Origin: Enterobacter asburiae
GTDB lineage: Bacteria; Pseudomonadota; Gammaproteobacteria; Enterobacterales; Enterobacteriaceae
DNA length: 64,000 nt
Direction of reading: 5' to 3'
Assembly (NCBI RefSeq): GCF_021440515.1
Contig: NZ_JAKCMV010000040.1
Span: 1 to 64,000, forward strand
Below the pieces are notes generated by a model that was not told where the DNA came from, made no database searches, and was given only the letters and a program-made list of their open reading frames with translations. Positions 8,542 through 16,815 of this stretch are shown here, piece after piece; position 1 is the stretch's first letter; the number at the start of each line of letters is the position of its first letter. Both the position numbers and the translations under genes were made by a program.

Positions 8542-9404
8542 CAGGATCCACCCGTCATCTCGTTAACCCAGCCATCGAGCGTGGCAAAGGTCGGCTTCGA
8601 ATCGAGCGGCAGCATTTTGCGCCCGGCATCTACCGCCAGCAGGGTTGGCTTTCCGGCCACGTGGTTCACCAGCACGGTGCGCACGCATTCGATCACCGCC
8701 ATCAGCTTTTTGGTGCGCTGCTCCATGGCGTTCGCCACCGGATCCATCAGGCAGTAGCAGAAGAAGACGCCGAGGAAAGTACCGACCAGCGCCGCCGCCA
8801 CCTTGACGCCGATCACCGCAATGGAGCCGTCGATCGACTGCATGGTGATGATGATCCCGAGCACCGCCGCGCAGATCCCAAAGCCCGGCATCGCCTCTGC
8901 GGTACGTTGCAGAGAGCGCGATGGCTGAAGCAGGTTCTCTTCCATCGCCACCAGCTCCTGCTCCAGGATCCCTTCCAGCTCGTGCTCGTTGATTTTGCCC
9001 ATCGCCATCAGGCGGAAGTTATCCGCAATAAAGGTGATGATGGCTTTGTTTTGCAGGATCAGCGGGTACTTCTGGAACAGCGGGCTGCTCTCCGGCACTT
9101 CGATATGTTCGTCCAGCACCTTCAGGCCGCCGTCCTGCACCAGCTCAAGCAGTTCATACAGCAGCATCAGCAGCTGGCGCTGATACTCATCGGTATATTC
9201 GTTTTTGCGCATAATGCCGCGAAACTGGCGGTACATTTCCGCCAGCACCGGTTTCGGGTTGGCGAGCACCATCGCCCCCAGGCCCGCGCCGAGAATAATG
9301 ATGATTTCACCGGGCTGCCAGAACGACGCCAGACGCCCGCCGGACATGAGAAAACCGCCTACAACGCAGGCGAAAATAATGAAAATACCGAGAAACTTTT
9401 GCAT
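8541..9404 (-). CDS. lafT: LafT, MotA-like stator protein
   Basis: 287 residues, the usual MotA length. There are two N-terminal membrane helices (1-22, 34-51), a cytoplasmic domain and two further helices at about 170-220. The segment PGFGICAAVLGIIITMQSID is the MotA helix-3 signature. It forms the stator with LafU and pushes on the rotor protein LfiG. It lies in the lafBCDEFSTU string between lafS and lafU with almost no spacing. Confidence 0.95.
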   Translation of the reverse strand: MQKFLGIFIIFACVVGGFLMSGGRLASFWQPGEIIIILGAGLGAMVLANPKPVLAEMYRQFRGIMRKNEYTDEYQRQLLMLLYELLELVQDGGLKVLDEHIEVPESSPLFQKYPLILQNKAIITFIADNFRLMAMGKINEHELEGILEQELVAMEENLLQPSRSLQRTAEAMPGFGICAAVLGIIITMQSIDGSIAVIGVKVAAALVGTFLGVFFCYCLMDPVANAMEQRTKKLMAVIECVRTVLVNHVAGKPTLLAVDAGRKMLPLDSKPTFATLDGWVNEMTGGS

Positions 9405-9411
9405 ATACCTT

Positions 9412-10113
9412 TCACTTCTGGAAAAAACACTGGATCTTCTGAGCGATCTTTTTATTGAGCTGACAGACGCGCGCCTCGGTAAGATCGAGGACTAACGCAA
9501 TCTCTTTTAAGCTCATTTCCTGCTGGTAATAGAGCGTCAGAATCATCTGTTCACGCTCATCAAGGCTTGCCAGCGCAGCCCTTAACGTCCCGCTGGTGAC
9601 CATTTCGTCCTCCAGCGAGCGGCTATTCAGGGTGCCGTTCAGGGCATCTCCGCCCAATAAGTCATCGAGACTTTCCAGCGTCTTCGCGCAGTCCAGCAGC
9701 AGATACTCGTGGTACTCCTCGGCGGTGATGGAGAGATGCTCGCTGAGATCGTCAAAGTCCGGCGTTCTGCCCAGCCTGCGCGTCAGCTCCCGAATGGCGT
9801 CGTTGATTTTGTGACTTTTCTGGCGCAGCCGACGCGGGCGCCAGTCCAGCTCGCGCAGTTCGTCGAGCACGGCACCGCGAATGCGTTGCGCCGCATACGC
9901 GCCAAACTGTTCGTCGGGATGGCCGTAACGGCGCAGCGAGGTTAAGAGGCCCATGAGCGCAATTTGCTCCATGTCCTCTTTGCCCATCACGCTGCTCGTC
10001 TGCCACGCCAGCTGTTTCACAATCCGATGCACCAGCGGCAGATACGCGTTGATATAGCGCGCTTCATCCGCCGGGGTCAGGGAGTCGTCAGCAATAAAAT
10101 CCATCATGTCCAT
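9412..10113 (-). CDS. lafS: LafS, sigma-28-type RNA polymerase sigma factor
   Basis: 233 residues, FliA-like. Region 2 is at about 20-85 (YLPLVHRIVKQLAW ... GAYAAQRIRGAVLDELRELDW), region 3 is central, and a region 4 helix-turn-helix is at about 185-225 (MSLKEIALVLDLTEARVCQLNKKI). It should transcribe late genes such as lafA and be held by the anti-sigma factor LfgM until the hook-basal body is finished. It is part of the lafB-lafU operon, between lafF and lafT. Confidence 0.94.
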   Translation of the reverse strand: MDMMDFIADDSLTPADEARYINAYLPLVHRIVKQLAWQTSSVMGKEDMEQIALMGLLTSLRRYGHPDEQFGAYAAQRIRGAVLDELRELDWRPRRLRQKSHKINDAIRELTRRLGRTPDFDDLSEHLSITAEEYHEYLLLDCAKTLESLDDLLGGDALNGTLNSRSLEDEMVTSGTLRAALASLDEREQMILTLYYQQEMSLKEIALVLDLTEARVCQLNKKIAQKIQCFFQK

Positions 10114-10126
10114 CTACTGCCGCGAC

Positions 10127-10594
10127 TTACTGGAAGACCATTTTGCTGATGATCACGTCATTGAACGGCATCCGCGTTTTGAGGCTCTCGAAGCGTTCGG
10201 CGTAGGCCTGCATCAGCTTGTCGCGCAGCAGCGCCACGTCCATGCCGCGCACCGCGTCGTAATCCATTGAGGAGAGCAGGTTGACCGTGGCGCCGCGAAT
10301 GGCGGGCGACAGCTCTTCCGCGCGGCGGGCATCCCCCGCCGAGTTAGCGGTCAGCGCCAGCTCCAGCAGCAGATAACGTTCTGCATCGCGATGGCTTTTC
10401 AGCGTGATCACCACGTTTTTGATCTCCACAAACTCCACCGAGCTCTCTTCGGAAGATGAAAACAGGCTGCTGATGAGTGACCGCTTTCCCTCGTCCTGAC
10501 TCAGCAAATGCGTGCCGAGAACGGTCAGCACGGCGGCAAAAATGGCGGCAATAAGGGCAATTACCAGCCCTAATGAAAATGTCTTAATGGTCAT
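10127..10594 (-). CDS. lafF: LafF, FliL-like stator-associated membrane protein
   Basis: 155 residues. One N-terminal membrane helix (about 7-28) is followed by a periplasmic FliL-type domain (about 55-155: VEIKNVVITLKSHRDAERYLLLELAL ... LRDKLMQAYAERFESLKTRMPFNDVIISKMVFQ). FliL proteins surround the stator and help motor function. It lies 6 bp after lafE and just before lafS, the usual Flag-2 order. Confidence 0.88.
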   Translation of the reverse strand: MTIKTFSLGLVIALIAAIFAAVLTVLGTHLLSQDEGKRSLISSLFSSSEESSVEFVEIKNVVITLKSHRDAERYLLLELALTANSAGDARRAEELSPAIRGATVNLLSSMDYDAVRGMDVALLRDKLMQAYAERFESLKTRMPFNDVIISKMVFQ

Positions 10595-10600
10595 CGTGGT

Positions 10601-11644
10601 TTACACCGTAAGTAATACTGAATCGTCTTGATTGACGGTCGACTGAGAGGCCTCATCGGCTATCTCTGCACCCGCCGCCGGGCCGCGCTCGGGGGCAAAC
10701 ATCTGCTGCTCCCCGCGTCCCTGCTGCGATTGCCCTGACTGGGACGAAACCTGCACGTTGACCTGAACGAAATTCTGCTCCGTCAGGCTCTGGCGCAGCT
10801 CATTGCTGATTTGCGACAGCGCGCGATAGGTTTCACCGTTGCTGGCGCTGATATGCACCTGCATACGCCCGTTTTCGATCTGCAACGAGATGTCCACTTT
10901 GCCCATCTCCGGCGGATCCAGACGAATGGTCGCGTGCTGCACCTGATTTCTGACCTGAATTTGCAGACGGTCGTTAAGCGCGCCGTGCAGCTGCTGCGCC
11001 CACTTCGCCTCGTCGGCGTCCATCTTGAGAGGCGGCAGATTCACGGTCTGTTTCTCCACCGCGTGGGTAAAGGTCTGTGTCGCGGCGGGCTGGCCGACCG
11101 TCGGGAGCACGCTTATCAGCGGCTTAGCGACCTCAGTCGCAAGGGGTTTCACCGCCTCCGTGACGGGCTCGGGGGAAACGTTCGCAACGGCGGACGGCGT
11201 CTGCGCGTTAAGCGGCATTGTCTGGCCCGGCTGCCCCGCCGTGATGTTCTGCATCTGGAGCGCATCACCCGCCAGCGGCGTGCTGCTGCTGGTCGCATTG
11301 AGCGTTTTTACCGGCATCTGGCTTGCCGTCAGCAGCGCGTCCAGCAGCTGCTGCGGCGAGCCAATCAAATCTTCAACGCGCGGGCTGGCTTTGGTCTGCG
11401 GCGCGTCGCGATCGTCATCGTCCGCGGCGCGAACATCCGCCAGCACCATCGCGGTATCGCGCTGCTGCTCGCCGCCCATCAGCGCGTTGATCATGCCGAG
11501 CAGCGCATCGTTGAACGCGGGCGTTGCCTGCGCGCTGTCGTCCACGTCCGCAGGCGTTGCGCCCGTCGCAGGCAGCGCCAGCGGCGCGTCGGCGGTATCG
11601 CTGGCAATGGGCAGCTGGGTTAGCTGAGAAAGCACCAGGTTCAT
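10601..11644 (-). CDS. lafE: LafE, FliK-like hook-length control protein
   Basis: 347 residues. A long low-complexity Ala/Thr/Pro/Gln region (1-205) precedes a conserved C-terminal FliK/Flg_hook domain at about 215-300 (WAQQLHGALNDRLQIQVRNQVQHATIRLDPPEMGKVDISL). The protein is an export ruler that makes the FlhB-type gate switch from hook to filament substrates. Its start overlaps lafD by four bases (ATGA). Confidence 0.88.
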   Translation of the reverse strand: MNLVLSQLTQLPIASDTADAPLALPATGATPADVDDSAQATPAFNDALLGMINALMGGEQQRDTAMVLADVRAADDDDRDAPQTKASPRVEDLIGSPQQLLDALLTASQMPVKTLNATSSSTPLAGDALQMQNITAGQPGQTMPLNAQTPSAVANVSPEPVTEAVKPLATEVAKPLISVLPTVGQPAATQTFTHAVEKQTVNLPPLKMDADEAKWAQQLHGALNDRLQIQVRNQVQHATIRLDPPEMGKVDISLQIENGRMQVHISASNGETYRALSQISNELRQSLTEQNFVQVNVQVSSQSGQSQQGRGEQQMFAPERGPAAGAEIADEASQSTVNQDDSVLLTV

Positions 11645-11949
11645 CGGTCAAACTCCTCTGCCCCGGCAAATCTGGCGTAGGCGGTGGCCCCCTCCTGATT
11701 GCGGCGGTTGCGCGCGAGCTGCTTTTCCAGCGCGTCGCTCCGGGTCTGGCAGAACTGGCTGACGCGGGCGTGAACCTGCTTAAGCGCCGCGAGGGCATCG
11801 CGTTTTTCTGCCGTCAGCGTCTGGCCTTTGAGGGCGGTCAGCATCGCGGCAATCCGGGCATCCACGTCCTGCAATAGCGGCCAGTCGTGCTGGCTGGCCG
11901 CCTGCTCCAGGGAACGCGCCAGAAAACGCATGACCTGAATATCATCCAT
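11641..11949 (-). CDS. lafD: LafD, FliT-like export chaperone
   Basis: 102 residues, almost entirely helical and charged. It is placed between fliS-type lafC and fliK-type lafE, exactly where Flag-2 loci carry lafD, a FliT-like chaperone expected to hold the filament cap LafB before export. It overlaps lafC by 8 bp and lafE by 4 bp. Sequence similarity alone is weak; position is the main evidence. Confidence 0.7.
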   Translation of the reverse strand: MDDIQVMRFLARSLEQAASQHDWPLLQDVDARIAAMLTALKGQTLTAEKRDALAALKQVHARVSQFCQTRSDALEKQLARNRRNQEGATAYARFAGAEEFDR

Positions 11950-12337
11950 TCTGCTGCCCCATCTTCTCCCAGCCGTCCTGAAGATTGCGGAGGATCACCT
12001 CCACCTCTTCGACGCTGGTGACCGAGAGCTTGTGGCTGGCATCGTAAAGACGATAAACGCAGTAGTCGTAAAGGTTGGCGAGGCTTAACGCCAGCTCGCC
12101 GCCCTTCTCAAAGTCCAGCGAGCTGGTCAGCGCGTTCAGAATATCGATGCACTTATTGATGCTCTGCACCTTGCGGTCGTAACGACGCGCTGCGATATGG
12201 CTTTTCGCGCGGACCAGTTCGTCCATCAGGCCGTTAAACAGCATCAGTACCAGCTGATGCGGATTGGCAGCAGCGGCCTGAATAGCCAGATCGGACTGCT
12301 GATAGTGGCCGTAGCCCTGCTGTTCGTTCCCGTACAT
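11942..12337 (-). CDS. lafC: LafC, FliS-like flagellin chaperone
   Basis: 131 residues. FliS family: the N-terminal YQQSDLAIQAAAANPHQLVLMLFNGLMDELVRAK matches the FliS signature, and the four-helix bundle continues to the end. It should bind the C-terminus of LafA in the cytosol and prevent premature polymerisation. It follows lafB with a 16-bp gap. Confidence 0.93.
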   Translation of the reverse strand: MYGNEQQGYGHYQQSDLAIQAAAANPHQLVLMLFNGLMDELVRAKSHIAARRYDRKVQSINKCIDILNALTSSLDFEKGGELALSLANLYDYCVYRLYDASHKLSVTSVEEVEVILRNLQDGWEKMGQQNG

Positions 12338-12353
12338 AAACGCGGTGATTTCC

Positions 12354-13658
12354 TTAAGCTATACCAAACATACTCATGGTGTTGTTCATCTGCGCCATCG
12401 CCTTTTGCAGCTGGGTAAACTGCTTCAGATAGCGGTTATACGAAGACTCGTAGCGCGTATTCATCGCCTCGGTTTTGGTATCGATGTCGTTCTGCTGGCG
12501 GGTCAGCACATCCTGGCGGCCCTTCAGCAGGCCGTTGGTGGAGTTGAGATAACGGTCGAGGGATTTATCCATCGCCGACAACATGCCCTCTTTACCGTTG
12601 AACAGATCGTTTAACTTCTGCGGATCCGCTTTGATGGCGTCGTCGAGCTTTTTGCTGTCAATTTGCAGCTTGCCTTCACGGTCGGCGGTAATGCCAAAAT
12701 CGGACATGCGCTTTTCACCGAACACCTGGCGCATCACGTCGTTCAGCTCGCGATCGAGCGACGACATGGTGGCATCTCCGGCAAACGCGCCGCGGCTCTC
12801 ATCATCGCCGTTGCCGCTTTTGGTCAGTTTGCTCAGGGTGTCTTGCAGGGTGTTGTAGGCATCCACAAAGGTTTGCAGCTGCTCTTTGGTCCCCGCGCTG
12901 TCCGTCCCCACCGAGAGGGTCAGCGGCTTCTTCTCTTCCGTTACCGACGTCAGCTCAATGGTCACCCCGTCGATCAGCTTATCCAGCGTGTTCGAGCTGT
13001 TGGTGAAGGTCATCTCACCCATCTTGATGACCGAGTCAGCGGCCTCGGAGATAGTCTGCGGTTTTGACAGATCTAACCCGTTCGGGCTGGTCACCGAGAT
13101 GGTGTTTTTTGCGCCGCTCTCATCGCTGCTCAGCATCAGGGTCACTTCGCCGTCGGTACGGATCAGCGACGCCGTCACGCCAGGGTTATCTTCATTGCCG
13201 TTAATCGCCTTGGTCAGATCGCTCAGGCTCTCCATATCCGTCAGATCGACGGTAATGGTTTCAGCATCCGCGCCGGTGCCCAGCGTGATATCCATCGTCC
13301 CGGACGCGTTTTTAATCGCCTCATCGGACATCTGGCTAAAACCAATCTGGTGCGCAGAGGCCAGGGCCTTCACGTCAATGTTGTAGGTCCCTTTCAGCGC
13401 GTTCGAATTGGCGGTGACGTTGGCGATCCCTTCCCGGTTCATGCTGACCAGGTTCTTCAGCATCCCTTCGTTGGTTTTATTCAGCCCGCTCATGGCGGTG
13501 CGGAAATCGGTCAGCGCGGTTTTCAGCGCGTCGAGCGCCTTCTTTTGCGCGTCCATCGTCGTCGTTTTGGTCTTCAGCTGGTTTTGCAATGAGGCGATGT
13601 CATACGTCGCCAGCTGCTGCGCATAAGCCTGCGGATCGATACTGCTAAAATCGGCCAT
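12354..13658 (-). CDS. lafB: LafB, FliD-like filament cap protein
   Basis: 434 residues. FliD N-terminal domain (1-100) with the coiled, glutamine-rich start typical of HAP2 (SLQNQLKTKTTTMDAQKKAL). A variable centre is followed by the FliD C-terminal domain (about 220-425) ending in a long coiled coil (NRYLKQFTQLQKAMAQMNNTMSMF). It caps the growing filament and folds LafA. It is the first gene of the lafBCDEFSTU operon; a strong sigma-54 promoter lies 47-62 bp upstream of the start codon. GGAGAA precedes the ATG. Confidence 0.93.
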   Translation of the reverse strand: MADFSSIDPQAYAQQLATYDIASLQNQLKTKTTTMDAQKKALDALKTALTDFRTAMSGLNKTNEGMLKNLVSMNREGIANVTANSNALKGTYNIDVKALASAHQIGFSQMSDEAIKNASGTMDITLGTGADAETITVDLTDMESLSDLTKAINGNEDNPGVTASLIRTDGEVTLMLSSDESGAKNTISVTSPNGLDLSKPQTISEAADSVIKMGEMTFTNSSNTLDKLIDGVTIELTSVTEEKKPLTLSVGTDSAGTKEQLQTFVDAYNTLQDTLSKLTKSGNGDDESRGAFAGDATMSSLDRELNDVMRQVFGEKRMSDFGITADREGKLQIDSKKLDDAIKADPQKLNDLFNGKEGMLSAMDKSLDRYLNSTNGLLKGRQDVLTRQQNDIDTKTEAMNTRYESSYNRYLKQFTQLQKAMAQMNNTMSMFGIA

Positions 13659-13704
13659 TGTTGTGTTCTCCGTTCGCCCCTGTTGCTAAACCATGACCCT
13701 ATTA

Positions 13705-13720
13705 AGCAAACTGCGTGCCA
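13705..13720 (-). promoter_or_regulatory. Sigma-54 promoter for lafB operon
   Basis: Read on the minus strand the sequence is TGGCACGCAGTTTGCT, a full match to the sigma-54 consensus (TGGCACG, four bases, TTGCW). It lies 47-62 bp before the lafB start. With LafK (a sigma-54 activator) encoded in the same locus, this should drive lafBCDEFSTU and perhaps the NlpC/P60 gene. Confidence 0.92.
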
Positions 13721-13768
13721 ATTTTTATATGATTTAAAATCAACAGGTTAAATTAATGAAGGAAGGCA

Positions 13769-13803
13769 ACCTTCCCCTGAAGGGGAAATACAGGAAGGGG
13801 AAA
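13769..13803. repeat. Palindrome cluster TTCCCCT-GA-AGGGGAA
   Basis: A 16-bp palindrome with 7-bp arms (TTCCCCTGAAGGGGAA) is followed directly by a GGAAATAC half-site and another AGGGGAA. It lies upstream of the lafB sigma-54 promoter and downstream of lafA. Similar half-sites occur in the lafA leader and near 47638. It may be an operator or enhancer site; no factor can be named. Confidence 0.5.
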
Positions 13804-13812
13804 GCCGCAAAC

Positions 13813-13843
13813 AAAAACACCGCCTTACAGCGGTGTTTTTTTA
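13813..13843. terminator. Rho-independent terminator of lafA
   Basis: The hairpin ACACCGC-CTTACA-GCGGTGT (13817-13836) is flanked by an A-run on the left and a T-run on the right, so it can end transcription in either direction. It lies 14 bp after the lafA stop codon and separates single-gene lafA from the lafB operon. Confidence 0.9.
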
Positions 13844-13856
13844 ACGATGCGGTGGA

Positions 13857-14705
13857 TTAGCCCAGCAGGGACATCACCATACCGGACATGCTGTTGGACT
13901 GTTTCAGCATGGACATGCTGGTTTGCGCCAGCATCTGGTTACGGGTCATGCTGGATGCTTCAGACGCGAAGTCCGCATCACGGATGTTGCCCAGCGCCAG
14001 GTCGGTGTTGTCTTTCATGTTCGCCAGGTTAGCAGAGGTGTGGCCCAGACGGTTGATGTTCGCACCCAGCTTGGAGCGCAGCGTACCTACCTGAGAAATA
14101 GCACCTTCAACTTTGCTGATCATCGCCTGAGCGCCAGACACGGTGGTCAGCGCGCCGGAAGCCGTCAGCGCACCCAGACCGCTTGCGCCTTTCACCGCAG
14201 TCAGGTCAGTGCTCACGTTAACGGTCAGGCTTTCACCTTCAGATGCACCGATCTGGAAGTTCATTGCTTTAGTGAATTTACCGCCGCTTGCGAACAGGCT
14301 CTCACCCGCATATTTGGTGTTACCCATGATGTTGTTCAGTTCGCTGTTCAGCTCGTCCATTTCGGATTGCAGCGCTTCGCGATCTTCCGGGCCGTTGGTG
14401 TCGTTCGCTGCCTGCGTTGCGAGGTCTTTCATGCGGTACATGATGTTGCTCACTTCGTCGAACGCGCCTTCCGCAGTCTGGAGCAGTGCAGTCGCGTCAG
14501 AGATGTTGCGCTGTGCAACCGCCATACCGTTGGTCTGACCCTGAAGACGGGTTGCGATTTGCAGGCCTGCCGCATCGTCAGCCGCAGAGTTGATGCGCTT
14601 GCCGGTACCCAGACGCTCCATCGCGGTGGATAACATGCTGTTAGATTTGTTCAGGGCGTTAACGGAAGCCATGGAAGAGGCGTTGGTAAAAATAGAAAGT
14701 GCCAT
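13857..14705 (-). CDS. lafA: LafA, flagellin of the second flagellum
   Basis: 282 residues from the ATG at 14705 (MALSIFTNASSMASVNALNK), which has AAGGAG at 14715-14720. A longer reading from 14906 has no support. The conserved flagellin D0/D1 segments are the N-terminal about 1-140 and the C-terminal about 200-282, ending in MSGMVMSLLG. The exposed central part is very short, so the filament surface is minimal. There is no cysteine. The Ser/Thr-rich centre (about 165-200) offers candidate modification sites. It is monocistronic: promoter-like motif about 190 bp upstream and terminator downstream. Confidence 0.95.
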   Translation of the reverse strand: MALSIFTNASSMASVNALNKSNSMLSTAMERLGTGKRINSAADDAAGLQIATRLQGQTNGMAVAQRNISDATALLQTAEGAFDEVSNIMYRMKDLATQAANDTNGPEDREALQSEMDELNSELNNIMGNTKYAGESLFASGGKFTKAMNFQIGASEGESLTVNVSTDLTAVKGASGLGALTASGALTTVSGAQAMISKVEGAISQVGTLRSKLGANINRLGHTSANLANMKDNTDLALGNIRDADFASEASSMTRNQMLAQTSMSMLKQSNSMSGMVMSLLG

Positions 14706-15401
14706 TTTAGAATTCTCCTTTTGAACCTGTCTGTCAGGTTCTTCTCTCTGGTACTCAGGTAAAACGACACACCGCGCTGGGGAATTAAATCGAAAATTAA
14801 AAAAAATTATTTCCCCAGTGAAAACGGCGTTCCTGGCGGAATATTCAGACGTCAGTAAACAGAGGGGAAATAACACTAAAAAAAAGAGGGGAATATAAAG
14901 CGACACAACGCGCGTGATACTTAAGTGGATATTACATTTTCTTACGCTTTTATCTCAGCAATGAAAAGAATCTCATTCGCAGGAGATCGCCATAAAACAT
15001 TTTTTTTACATGAATACATTAATTGTTATTAAAAGGATCAACACGCGAGTACATTTAACTTTTAATGACGGCCTGTAATACTCATCCAAATTATTCGTTT
15101 AATAATTTGTTGCATATCACACTTTTATCGCGTAAAAATGTGCCACGGAAGAGAAACTTCCTAAAAATGCCTAAGGAAAGGCCTGGTTTGCCGGGTAAAA
15201 CTTCCTCTGCATCTTGCAGGTTTTTAGCGTTTCACCCCCCTGGAATTTCCTTTTCGTTGCATCATCTCCGCAGGCAAGCGGCAATTCTCTATGAATTTTA
15301 AACGGATTTAATCATTAATTTACGTTAAGCATTTCGCGCAGCAAACGCGCAATGCCGGGCGAATTAAATGCATCAGGAGTGGGTAGCCACCATCACTTGC
15401 C
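14706..15401. other. lafA-lafZ divergent regulatory region
   Basis: 696 bp, AT-rich, between two divergent genes. It contains a long lafA leader, an inverted repeat CTGGGGAA / TTCCCCAG (about 14778-14820), two tandem AGAGGGGAA(A)TA motifs (about 14862-14872 and 14885-14895) and a sigma-28-like motif at 14895-14925. A 78-codon ORF at 15065-15301 has no ribosome binding site and does not look coding. The lafZ promoter must lie here but I cannot place it. Confidence 0.6.
14895..14925 (-). promoter_or_regulatory. Candidate LafS-dependent promoter of lafA
   Basis: On the minus strand CTTAAGTAT is followed by 13 bases and TCGCTTTA. The same block order and spacing occurs upstream of lfgM at 27452-27482 (21 of 31 positions identical by eye). 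The -35 part resembles the sigma-28 consensus TAAAGTTT; the -10 part differs from GCCGATAA. Placement implies a 5' leader of about 190 nt. Confidence 0.5.
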
Positions 15402-16337
15402 ATGAATAAAATCTATTATGCGGTCAATAACTGGTTAATTGATTTACCCTCGGGTTCGATTATCAACCTTGTTTCGGGTGAACGTAAACGGCTCGGCGAG
15501 TATCAATTAAAATTACTCGACGTCCTTGCCGCAAATGCCGGAAAAATACTCACCCGCGAAGAATTGACCACCCTCGTCTGGGAACGCCGGGTGATCGGCA
15601 ATAATAGTTTGCCGAACGCGATCCACGCGCTGCGTACCGCGCTGGAAGATGACGGTAAAAAACAGAAAATTATCAAAACGATCCCGAAAAAGGGCTACCT
15701 GCTGGAGCAGGCATGGTGTTGCTCCGTCGAGCGCGAAAGCGATGAGATTGACCCGCCCGCCAGCATAGCCGTGGCGGAGGAAGAAACGGCCATTGCGGAA
15801 ATCGCCGTTCTGCCTGCGGAGCAGCCCGTTGTGGAATACGTGGCGGCTGAACCCTGCGTTGCGCCCGACGATATGCCCCGGCCTGTTAACCGGGCGCGCT
15901 TCCCCCAGCGGCTGATTGCCCTGCTGATGCTGCTTGCGGTAGTCATCGCCAGCGCGGTCGCGGGCTGGCATTACGCCAATTCGCGGGGATCACGGCTGGT
16001 TGCTACCGAGCAGGAGGCCGGCGTCTACAGCAATATCCGCATCTATGAGATCTCAGAAGCCAGCCGCCTGGCGATGAACAAAGAAGATTTCTACAGCAAG
16101 ATCAAAGACACGCTGTACGCCGTGAATCAGCAGATGAAGTCCCAGTCCACCACCATGACGGTCTATTACCAGAGCGTGGACCAGACGCTGAATTACACCT
16201 TCGCGCTGAAAAACCCGTGCGACAAAAAACAGCTGGTGATGGCGATCTACCACTGGCGCATCAACCCGACGCTCTTAAATAATCTGATCCTGCGAGAAAC
16301 GAGGAGGAAAATCAGTGAGATGGAAGTCTGCTCTTAA
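15402..16337 (+). CDS. lafZ: LafZ, CadC/ToxR-type transmembrane transcription regulator
   Basis: 311 residues. An OmpR/PhoB-type winged helix (about 10-105: KRLGEYQLKLLDVLAANAGK ... NSLPNAIHALRTAL ... IIKTIPKKGYLL) is followed by an acidic, Pro-rich linker. One membrane helix is at 171-188, with a periplasmic domain of about 120 residues. This is the one-piece membrane activator layout of CadC and ToxR. It is divergent from lafA and overlaps the next gene by 23 bp. It matches the lafZ position of known Flag-2 loci. Its signal and targets are unknown; control of lafA is the natural guess. Confidence 0.85.
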   Translation: MNKIYYAVNNWLIDLPSGSIINLVSGERKRLGEYQLKLLDVLAANAGKILTREELTTLVWERRVIGNNSLPNAIHALRTALEDDGKKQKIIKTIPKKGYLLEQAWCCSVERESDEIDPPASIAVAEEETAIAEIAVLPAEQPVVEYVAAEPCVAPDDMPRPVNRARFPQRLIALLMLLAVVIASAVAGWHYANSRGSRLVATEQEAGVYSNIRIYEISEASRLAMNKEDFYSKIKDTLYAVNQQMKSQSTTMTVYYQSVDQTLNYTFALKNPCDKKQLVMAIYHWRINPTLLNNLILRETRRKISEMEVCS

Positions 16338-16779
16338 CTGGAAATGGCTCTTGTCCTACCTTCTGGTTGCCGTCACGGTTTTTTCCGGGGTGCGGCTATT
16401 AACACCCGCCGCCCAGCAGCAGGCGCAGATTGAAGGCTTTTTACAGCTGGGGTTTTACGATCTCATGTCCCGACGTAAAGAGATTTACGACTCCCACATG
16501 CAGACCGTGAATCACGCCATTTTGACGATGATCACCAACCCGAACGACAACCGGTTTGTGGTGAAAGGCAAATTCACCGAGATCGGCGATCAGGACGGCA
16601 GGCGCTTCTTCTCCTACACGCCTATCTACTACAGCACGCCGCAGAAAGGGCTGATGATTGACGGGCTGGTGGATATGCTGATGCACGTGGATTTCTGGAT
16701 GCAGCCGGTCTTTGTCGATAACCAGCCGCTGGTGGTGGGGCAAAGCGGGGCCATTTTCCTCTACCCGCTGCGTAAATAG
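16315..16779 (+). CDS. Small single-pass membrane protein, probable LafZ partner
   Basis: 154 residues from a GTG start at 16315 with AGGAGG eight bases upstream; it overlaps the end of lafZ by 23 bp. One N-terminal membrane helix (about 10-27) leads to a periplasmic domain of about 125 residues. I recognise no family. Two-gene pairs of a ToxR-like activator with a small membrane partner (ToxR/ToxS, TcpP/TcpH, VtrA/VtrC) have just this layout, so it may stabilise LafZ or help it sense. Confidence 0.8.
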   Translation: MRWKSALNWKWLLSYLLVAVTVFSGVRLLTPAAQQQAQIEGFLQLGFYDLMSRRKEIYDSHMQTVNHAILTMITNPNDNRFVVKGKFTEIGDQDGRRFFSYTPIYYSTPQKGLMIDGLVDMLMHVDFWMQPVFVDNQPLVVGQSGAIFLYPLRK

Positions 16780-16815
16780 CGCCGTGTCGCCCGCCGTTCC
16801 CGCGCGGGCACACGC

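Noticed and set aside
14705-14906. Longer N-terminus for the flagellin ORF
   Set aside because: The added 67 residues are encoded by the AT-rich leader, include a hydrophobic stretch unlike flagellin, and bypass the AAGGAG site before MALSIF.
15065-15301. A 78-codon ORF in the lafA-lafZ gap
   Set aside because: No ribosome binding site; AT-rich regulatory DNA; product has no recognisable features.
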